Below are positions 22,501-33,300 of a DNA stretch of 64,000 nucleotides, piece by piece. The stretch's first letter is position 1. Every line of letters starts with the position of its first letter. Under the pieces are notes generated by a model. It was given only the letters and a program-made list of their open reading frames with translations, was not told the DNA's origin and did no database searches. Position numbers and translations under genes: made by a program. Source of the stretch: Perca fluviatilis (taxonomy: Eukaryota; Chordata; Actinopteri; Perciformes; Percidae); contig NC_053127.1 of the NCBI RefSeq assembly GCF_010015445.1, positions 11,700,776-11,764,775 on the forward strand, in the 5' to 3' direction.

Positions 22501-25500
22501 GTGGAGACGTAACTGCACCGTTGACAAGCCCCTCCCGACTCCTTCCTCCAGCTCTGGCCGTCTTGCATTCAGCCCGCGATTAGCCGATTAGCTTTCTTTG
22601 TTTTCTTCATTGCAGTAAGAGTCACCTTTTCGCCAGTCCCTCACAAGTTTCTCCCTCATTTCAAACTTTCTTTCTGCTGCTCAATTACCGTTTTCGGCTG
22701 CATATTTTACTACCTGCAGTTTATCTCTTTTCTTTCTCAGTTGTCTTTAGCAGCAGCATTCTAGTTGTCACAAGCCTAGAGCGCCCTCTCGCGGCTGTAG
22801 ACGGTAATGTTTTCAGTATGAATTAACATTTAAAAACATGTTAAATTATATATATTTTGGTATATAAGTCGCAGGACCAGCCAAAGTAGGAAAAAAAGTG
22901 TGACTTATAGTCCGGAAAATACGGTACTTCAAGTCTCACCATCGATTTGAGGTGAGAAATAGGCCAAAGTGATCTTATGTAACTTTACTTCATGTTCAAC
23001 TTTTCCATTTGTAAAACAATTTATGTTCTACTTTTTTGTAAGAGGGTACATAGTGGTAGCCTGACAAGCCAGACCCACATCAAAATGTTGGGTCTGGGAA
23101 CTCACCATTGACTCGACTCAATCCGAGAGGCGGGATAAACGGTTGTCTTTCAAATTCCCTCTGCACGTAATAGGATAGCGCTACAACCAGGCAGAGCAAC
23201 GAAGAAGGTAGCGAAGCTAGTTGATGACTTTGGGCGTATCCGGTCAGCAAAACTCCGAACACATCTTCCTTTTTTAAGAATGATTTCAGTGCCGTTCTTT
23301 TCTCAAAGAAAAGCTTAACTCCAAGTCTTCCAGAAGACCGCTATTCCCAGCAACAGCCATAAGCCCGCCCACCGACTCTATACACGATGTGATTGGCCTG
23401 ACCAGAGTTTGTTTTTCCAGCTCGCAAGTCAACTGAGGCCCCGTCCACACGTACCAAAACGATCTTTTTTTTTACCCGTCTTCCCTGGATTCGTTTCAAG
23501 AAAAGTTGCGTCCAAACGAATCCACTTGTAAATGACTCAACACGCTACTTCATATGCCAGGCGCTGTTTCTGCTACAGAAATTCACCAAAAACGGAGAAG
23601 AAGAGCATAGTCACTTCCACTTCCCATCATAACATGACTAGATTATAACGTTCTCTTAATACATCCGTGGACTATAATACCTTTCACCACTGCTCATTTT
23701 ATAAAGGCTGCCGCAAGAAAATGTGTCTTTGTTTACATTGTATAATGTGCTGTTGGATTGCTTTTTATTTTTGCAGCGTTGCCTAGTAGCGAAGCTAACG
23801 TTAGCGCGCTAATGTTAGCTAGCTCTAACATCGGCAGTCAAACAAACATCAATGATCCATGAATGATGTCTTTTTAATAATCTATACATTTTTCTTGCAG
23901 TAGCCTTTCTACGATAAGCCGTGGTAAAAGTTACTATAATCCGTTCAAGGAGTTTATAAGCAGACAGATTAGCTAGCTAGTTGATAAATTGTCTACTTCC
24001 ACTTTATAAACAGCTAACGTTAACGTTACTTCGCTGCTGGAGCGGTCAGCTACTTTAGCGATGTTTAACGTTAGCTACATAACGTTAGCAATATATCTTG
24101 TGTAGAATCCAGAGGGAAGGGTCAGGGAGCAGAGACACAGTATTTAGATGAAGTGAGCTGGTTTGACCATGGAGATGGGATGTGCTCGCTTAGCTTCAAC
24201 GCAGTTGTGTACGTCAGCGGCCGTGGGAGAGGGTGTAAAAGAGGGGTGTGGCGATGACATCATCGATACGGATCCGTATTCACCATCCATACGAAGCCAA
24301 ACGAGAGCCGTTTTCGGATTTTTTCACCCTGAGACCAGGTTTCAAAAAAGTGCGTTTTCAGGCAGTGCGTTTGCAGGATTCGTCTGGACGGTCGGCCCAA
24401 ACGATGCAAAACATGTGCGTTTGCACAAAAAAACGTTTCCGTGTGGATGGCCCCTGAGAGTGCCTAGACCCCCCTGGCTGCAAATTAAATTTTTTGCCGC
24501 TAGGGTGTGTCTAGATTTCTAGGCTAACCTAGTGTTGCTGTAGATGGTCATGCTAAGTCTTAGATCTGCAACACCAAATCCATTTTTTCATATGAACTCC
24601 AGACAATGTCCGCAGCATGAGGTCTGGACATCGTCTGGAGTTTCCCTTCCACAAATGTAGCACGCAACAGGAGATAGTCCGTGTGAGACACATTCACTTA
24701 CTGGAAATACTTTGGTTTAGGCAAGGGGTGGATTCTGGGTAGAGCGTACAGCAGACAGGACATGACGTGGATTACGGTCACGTAGCCGGTTCATAATTTG
24801 ATCATAAACAGTCTCTTGCTGTTCCTTGAATTGGTTGTTGAATCTTGTCGTCTCTCCAGCTGAGACATTTTTATTGGAGCCTTTGTGAATCACAGTTCTT
24901 CTTCGCCCTCAGGTGTTTGTTTTCTTCCGGTTTCGTGGTAGCCACGTCGATAGAAACGTCATCAACTCGCTTGCTGTAAATTCTCTGGAAAATGACCTGC
25001 TTTATTGACACAGGCACACATGGGCTCAAATTGGACATTACGCAGACTTTGTACACTTAAGCTGGCAGGGTAAAGCCTGTTTAATGTCCAGTCGTATTGA
25101 TTCAGACCTTTGCGTTCTCACATACAGCTCTGCAGTTGTAGATAAGTTCAGGTTTGCAGTGCATGTGGGGAAGGAGCTATAGTCTGCATTGCCAAGCTGT
25201 TCACAAGGAATGTGGTTTTCATCATTCCTTCTAGTCTGCTGATTGTCTCGCTTCCAGCTCCTGGGCACCATCAATTCTCAGTGGATCTTTTTCTAGACTC
25301 CCAAGATAACTTGCAGTTTTTACTTTGCTAATGAGATGAATGCTAGTTTCAGCCTGCAACAGAAATCCTGATTGCAAAAACAGCTTTACTCATGAATCAA
25401 AGTGGAGATATTGTACAGAAGAACACTGGTTCATTGTCAACAAATGAACCAAGGCCACATGTTAAACATGATCCGTTTGGTTTTAATTTGAAAGTACTTG

Positions 25501-25527
25501 CTGTGTTCATGCTGTGTCTAACTCCAA

Positions 25528-25625
<98 letters not shown>

Positions 25626-27208
25626 TGAATGAATGAACGAATGAATGACGGACACTGGAAACATCAGTTGCTGCTACATTTCTCATACATTTGATTTGTT
25701 CCTTTCTACCCCTGCATATCTCCACTTGCTCTCAACCCTCACCTGCCCCTCTCTGCCCCGCCCCATCCCACCTCGCCCAACCCCGCTCCAGGCATGGCCT
25801 CCATTTTGATGTCAGCAGTGGGACTCGGCGTGCACTTCACCACTGCCCCCCTCCCTCAACAACAACAGCAGCAGCAGCAGCAACCGCAGCAACCTGCTCC
25901 TTTCTCTCTTCCTCCTCCTCTCCTCCCCCAAGCCAGCAGGCCCAGCAAGCCCCACAGCAGCAGCAGCAGTTCAGTTAGGAGAGCAAAGAGGCAGCACAGG
26001 AGAGGTAGCTACCACGGCACAAGGCCCTTCCTCCATCTCTTTTTCCTCCACCGTTCTATTTTGGTCCAGTTATCACAGGCTTGATAAACATTTCATTCTG
26101 CTGCATCAATTCACTTTCATTTGTCTTCATTGTTTATTGGGCATGCTCCCACTACTCACACTAAACCACTTGTGTTAGTTGAAAAAAAGTGCTGCTGCAA
26201 CTGCTTTTCGTACAGCTGTCAAATAAGGAAGATAAGTGTGATTAATGTGTTTGACTGACATTTTAAGACAACATGTCTGTTTCAGCTATCGCTGACCTCT
26301 CTGCTGTTACCGCCTCCCAATTTCATTCCAGTTGTCAAGATCAGCTGCTTACCTACCATAAAATCCTGCTTCACTTTAGTTATTTGTTAGCTCTCGAAGA
26401 TGTAACGTTCCGCACTTTTTTTTTTAATACAACCCGACCCATTTTAACAGAAAATTGTGCGGGAATCCGAAAAATGTGGATTCGTGCAAACGCTGCCTTC
26501 AGCGGTGTAAATGTAGCATTAGAATATTCAACAAAACTTAATGTGAATCATATTCTATGGCTTTCACAGATAGCAAAGAGATGTCCCATGAGCCACTGCT
26601 GCAGCGATTAGTCAAATTCTCAATTATTTTAATATTTTGATAGTGGATTAGTAGTTACATTTTTCAAGCAAAAATGCAAAAACTTTTCTGGTTCCAGCTT
26701 GTATCTGAAATGAGAAAATGAGGATCAACCCAGCTTAAATCAACCTTTTGGACATAATGTATCATTAATTGTCAAACCTGTTTATTAAAAGGAGGTTTGT
26801 TTATTGATAGTTAATACTGTTAACAATCAAAAAATAACCAAAACAAGCAGCAGTATGTGTTGTACAACTCGGCAATGTATTTGATTTGAAATATCAAGCT
26901 TTGCTTCATTGCTGCCATTTTTTCCCCCCCCATCTCTGCATTGTCATAACCATAAATTACACCTCCACACTCAGTCTGCAGCTTTTAACTTGTATTCCTG
27001 CTCTTGAAATCAACAGGGGACACATCAGAAACTTATCAGTGAATATATATATTGTATTTTTTCTCAGCTGGGAGAAAATAGCCAACCTCCTAACCTTTCA
27101 AAATCTGGAATTAAATGGAGCCGCCTTGTGTTATAAACTCAAAGACATTTGAACGTTTAGTTAGCTTTCAGATATTAGTTTCCTAAACAGACTTCACACT
27201 CCCGTGTG

Positions 27209-27301
<93 letters not shown>

Positions 27302-30300
27302 AATACTGTAGCTGCATGCACCAAATTGTATATATCCAATCGCTCATGCTGCCCCTCACGGTGAACACTGTATGGTTCATTCTATCATCATGCATTCAAG
27401 TTGTCTCTGTGGCTTAACGTGTTTACATGTTCTGCATCCTGTGCAGTCAGATGCACATTGGCCATTTCTTGATTTTAGGATGTTCAATTAGCAACCTGGA
27501 CTCATTCATTTGTATATACTGTAGCAGAGGCAGCAAGGGTAGAAATCCATAGCTTATTTGGCTAAAATTCTAAATTTAGATTGTGAATTACTTGATATTG
27601 GAAAAAACACAGAGTCATAGCTTATTCTATGGCAGTTTGTTGGAATCATCATTTTAGTGTCTGACCTGTTAGAGCTCATTCATCACTTTGTGCTTTCTCT
27701 TTTAGCCTCAGCTCAGAGACCTGAGGAGGTGATTCAGCGCTACATGGAGATAGTTGCCGGAGTACCAGATGAGGTAAACGTTTATTCGTAGTCTTTTCTA
27801 CAGGCAAAATGATTTGGCTGTCGGCCGCTGCTGGACCTAAACTGGGCCATTTCAGTTAGTGACATTGAACACACATTCCCTGTGTTTCCCTCAGGATTGC
27901 ATTATCTGCATGGATCAACTGTCCAATCCATCCGGCTACGAGACACCGTCCACAGAGGAGGGAGGCCAGAGCATCCTGCCAGTCACTGTGGGGAAATTCA
28001 TCAAATGTGGACACACCCTGCACATGCTCTGCATGCTGGCCATGTACAACAACGGAACAAAGGTACAGAACCGTTGACTGCATGGAAACTATTGTTTTCT
28101 TTTTCTTATGTGGACAAATTGTTGGCAAAGTTACAACGGGATAGTAGTTCGACATTTGGGTGAAACTTGCTTACCGGTATTTGCTTTTTTGCCGAGAGTT
28201 AGCGGAAAAGATTGATATCAGTCTGTGCGTTAAAGTACAGAGCTACAGTCAGGAGGTTATTGGCTTAACTTAGCATAAAGACTGGAAGCCACTGGTTGCC
28301 TGGCCACCTCACGGTAATGACAAGACTCCAGAAAGTCACTGCGGCGACTGCTGGTCGCCAAGTAATATTTCCAGCATGTAACTCCGTACTTGTTGTTCTT
28401 CTGTTTTTTTACGGATTAAAACAACATAAGTGTTAATTAGTGAATTACATAACAGACACCATGAGCGTGGTATCCATCATCATCATATGATATTAGTTTA
28501 TAAAGCTCTACGGTTATAGCTTTCAAACTACCTCACATTAATTTAAATCTTGTACCAATCACACAAGCCAGTAGCTACATGTGGACATGTGAAACCAAAG
28601 TTCACAAGTATGAGTTTTGCCTGGACACTTTGTTGTGCTAACCTCAGCATATGTTGCAAACTTTGTACAGCAATCGGATTGCCGTGTGGGTCCGTCACAC
28701 TATGTGCTGGAACAGCTACAACAGCAATGGAGAGGGAAAGGGAGAGAAAGCTGTGTATACGACAAGAACGGTGTGTCACTGTTGCTCCACCGTTGTAGGG
28801 AATGTGAATGAAAACACATCAAACATACTAATGCACATTCCACGGAAGCCCGTGCCTATCACCGGGATGATTAAAGGTCCCATGGCATGAAAATTTCACT
28901 TAGAGTTTTTTTAACATTTATAGGAGTTCCCCCAGCCTGCCTATGGTCCCCCAGTGGCTAGAAATGGTGATAGGTGTAAACCAAGCCCTGGGTATCCTGC
29001 TCAGCCTTTGAGAAAATGAAAGCTCAGATGGACCGATCTGGAATCTTCTCCTTATGAGGTCATAAGGAGCATGGTTACCTCCCCTTTCTCTGCTTTGCCC
29101 ACCCACCAGAGAGAGACATCATGGCTTTCAAATGAGCAAAGTGGCAGTTAGTCAAGGCCACACCCCCCCCTCATCTCTCCTCAATAGCTACAGACACAGA
29201 AATGGCACATACTAAGGAAAGCTCATTGTGGGACTGGCTGTAGTGGCTGTAATTCTGCACCAAGGCTGAATTTCAGGAAAGAGACTTCAGATACAGTATT
29301 AGGGAACCACTGAGGCCTATATAAAAGCATCCAAAGAGCACCATGTCATGGGACCTTTAATGTTTGGGTGCTTTGAATGAATGTTCAATTATAGCCCCAG
29401 TGGAACTAATTGTAACACTTCTCCTCATGCACAAGCTTTATTTTGTATCATTCTATTTATTTACCATTTTCAATTTCACAGCATAAGAGATGCCTTTTAG
29501 TTTTATAGCCTATTGTAACCTGTTGCCTTTTGGGAAAGTGTTTTAGTGTAATACAAAAATGTCTTTTACAGTTTACCAAAGTTGCCAGTGAGCCAAATGT
29601 TACCTCCGTCCCCAGCAGGAGGATTGTGTCTGTTGTAGTAAATGAGCTGAAACGCGTAACAGTTGTATTGTGCTTTTCCTGCCCACGTTATGTGTTCTAG
29701 TGTTCATTGCTTTTTATTGTCAGGGATTTATTTAAAAGGTGTAGTATATAAACTGAATACCAAATAACCATATCATACAAGAATCACTAAAGGTACTGGT
29801 TGATAGGGACTTTGTGAGGGTGAAGAACACAAAACAAAAGTCTCATTATTGGATCGATGAATATTTGATCAGCACTTAACCAGGTTTACATAGATTGTTC
29901 TAAAGGCTATCTGCTTGGGTTTTTTCCTCAGGATGGCAGTCTGCAGTGCCCCTCGTGCAAGACAATCTATGGAGAGAAGACCGGCACCCAGCCCAAAGGC
30001 AAGATGGAAATTTACAGCATCGCCCAGTCGTTGCCAGGCCACCCAGACTGTGGCACCATCCAGATCATCTACAGCATACCACCTGGCATACAGGTACGTC
30101 TGCACGCTGAGCTCTCTGCAAAGTATGTAAAGTGTAAATCCAGGTGTCTTATTTTACAGTAATCCTTACTTTTCTTCCATTAAAGTCAATGGCCCTCATT
30201 TATCAACCTAACGTAGAAACCAGCGCATATATGAGCGCAGAAATGGTCTTACGACAGGCTTCACATGTGATTCATGAAACGTTCGTATCACACCAATCAG

Positions 30301-33300
30301 AGCGTAAGAATGGTCGTACATTGATAAATGCAGCGGCTGGAAACGATCGTAATTTAAATGTCACGTCCCAATATATTCTCGGTTTTGAGGCCTCGCCCCT
30401 ACAATTTATCAATAGAGATGAAAAGAGATCACTGATGCGGTCAACAGTGTTGCCGTAGTAAATCGGACTCCAGCTGAAGTTTAGCCTATTTATACATCCT
30501 TGACACATTTTCTATAGTCCTAATAGTAATATACAGGCTTTATTGCAATCTCTTAGGCCTACATGGTGTACCTATATTTAAATAAACACACGGTAGCAGA
30601 GTTTATGCAATGTCTTTTATTTTACTCATGTTTTTTTTCATGAGTCAGAACGAGGCAACAGCTAAGGGAGAGTGCGTGTCCTCCGCCCCCCCGTGCCGGT
30701 CCAACACCTCGACCCTGTCTCCTGAGCAGAGGGGCTGGAAAAACAAGCCGAAATAACTGTCAATGGCAGAAATAAATAGTTCACGACAGAGAAATGAAAA
30801 CCTGAATAATAAATAAAAATGCTGTGCATAGTCATGTTTCCTGTATTGAATATCATTGCCAAACATAACACTATAGGCTACCTTTTAAAAGCGAGGAATA
30901 ATATCCTGTCTCTTTCGTATAGCCCCCAGTTGGGGCTGTGCTGGACACTGCTCTCTGGGCATCGGGTCATCTGGCTCCATCGCTACATTTATGGCACCCC
31001 GTTTTCCTGCGAGATGTTGTGCAGAACACCACAGGCTAAAACAATGTTTCAGACTTTTTCTGCCGTGTATAGGGTCCCCCCGCTGATGCAAGCCATCTGC
31101 CCTTAAACAATCCGATGGAGCGCTCCACCATGGCACGTGCGCGTACGTGTGCACTGTTGCACCGGCTCATAGAAGTCTTCTAAAAGAGCCAAATCTGCCA
31201 TTGCTGATAAGTGATCAACTGATGACTTCTCCTTCTCCTGTTAAACTGAGTATATGCTGCACCGCAACGCCACACTGACTCGGAAACTTGCGTACACGAG
31301 TTCAGACCAGACGTGAGATTTTATCGCAGCCTACGCTCACGTTCAAATTGATAAATGCAGAGCTTTGCGTAGGAATCTGCGTACGCCCATCCTACGCCTA
31401 TTTTAGGTCATACGCACGTTTCATAAATGAGGGCCAATGTGTGCATTTCCCCTGACTGCGTTCCGACTCCGTCCCAGCTCTGGCGATCTGCAGCCCTCCG
31501 GCGCTGAGCTTCTATTTTTGATGGACGCCGGAGAGCTCTGCTGCAAGTCAACGCACGGCAGATAGCGCGGGGCAGGAAGTAGAGCACAGAAACAAAAAAA
31601 ACTAATGTGTGAGCCAATCTGGTACATCCGAAACACAAGTCTGAGAGGTGGGGGCTGAACATATGAAATGACTGGAGGAGAAACTGCAGTCTGGACTGAA
31701 GCTCATTCAGTGATACAGATTGATGTTCAGGCTCGACTATAGAAGAGCATTCTCCTCTGTCCCATTGTGTGTGGTTCACAGTGACACCCTCGTTTGTTCT
31801 AGTCTTTTGGGAAAACTAATTTATTTTCGTGTCCTGCTGTAACATTGTGTGCAGATAGATTGCAGCATATGTATCGCGGATCTAAAGTTACGAGAACTGG
31901 AATCAGATTTGTATTGAGCAGTTTGTCCACCGTCCTCTCTTAAAAACAGTTATTAGATTATTGTATTGTTCCAACTGATCTCTGGTATTAAAACTTAAAT
32001 CTCTTTCCATTCATCAGTCAGTTTTTGTCCTCCTCCACCAGGGCCCGGAACATCCCAACCCAGGACAGCCGTACACCTGTAGAGGCTTCCCTCGCTTCTG
32101 TTTTCTACCAGACAACGACAAGGGCAGGAAGGTAAAAAAATAAAATAAATAACATCTGGGACTGACTATATTACAAGTGCTTGTATACTGTGGTCAGACA
32201 TATACAGAGCTTACAGAAATACAGACCTCAGGACATTTCAGTTTTTTTTTTTTCTCTGCATAGAGAAAGTTTTGGCACTCCCCAAGGAAAATCACCAGCA
32301 CCAAAATTTTAAGACTTAATAAAAAAAAATAGCAATTCAATTTTCAGAGCAATTTACCAAACCATTAAACAAGCAGAACATAAAACTTTAATATATGAGC
32401 GCTAATCTCAGTTTTATCTCCAAAACTGGGCTGTAGCGGTACCAGTTTTGTTAATTGGGTTTTTATTTTCTCAAGCATAATACAGTTTCAAATATTACAT
32501 GAAAAATGATTTCTGTCAAATAAGGTAACACTGACTCGTTTCCTTTAGTACGCAAACCAATCATGCTTACTGTCAAGCGTAGTCGCCCCCCCCAAAGGCC
32601 CAATCTGAGCCAGGAAAAACAAAACAAAACAAAACTGCATATACAGAGATTATGGCTCAACCTGCGTCTGTGTCCATGTATCGAACCACAGTCGTTGCGC
32701 TCAATCAAGAAGAATTTATAAAGAAAAAATATATAAAAAAATAAAGTCCACGCATACACAGCACTGAGAGGTTATTGGCACCTATACCCTACCACGGATA
32801 CAATCAATAAGTTCAGTCGCATCATTACTAGAGCATCAGAGTGGAGCCAAAGTGACACACCAGGTGCATAAAGCTCAATACCATTAACACAAGACTCTGC
32901 GTAACGCTCCATCAGGATTGTAGTGTTTCACTGTGATTAAATTAGGAACATTTTGTGCTCATTACAAATTTGTGTTGTTTCCATGGTGAATTAGTAGCTC
33001 ATTTCCTGCTTGCTGGCAACTGGGGCTGTACACTGTAGTTTCTATAAATAATCTCTGATGTAATTCAGTAATGGAAAATTGGATTACTTTCCAGCTGTAG
33101 TTTGTGCTTCAGACCCACTTCCATCATTGGAGTGCGATGTTCCCCGTATATTTCAGACCGGACACACAGCTTGTCCCGTAGTGCAGTAAACGGCAGGGGG
33201 CCTTTCACTAGTTCAAGTCAGAATAATGTTTAGAAATGACAAAAAACGGTAGTATAATTTTGCGTTCCTGCAAAAATATGCATTAATTAACCCCCAATGC

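Larger units (their letters stand above)
20190..25791 (+). other. dtx2: dtx2 intron 3 with several elements
   Basis: 5.6-kb intron. It holds T-rich tracts at 21552-21575 and 21700-21720, a TA-flanked element at 22220-22924, a nested pair of elements at 23057-24526 and a GT microsatellite 170 bp before the acceptor. No additional coding exon or RNA gene was recognised. Confidence 0.75.

Noticed and set aside
24163..24522. 119-codon frame in dtx2 intron 3
   Set aside because: It lies across the end of the nested inverted-repeat element and reads its terminal sequence. No protein similarity.
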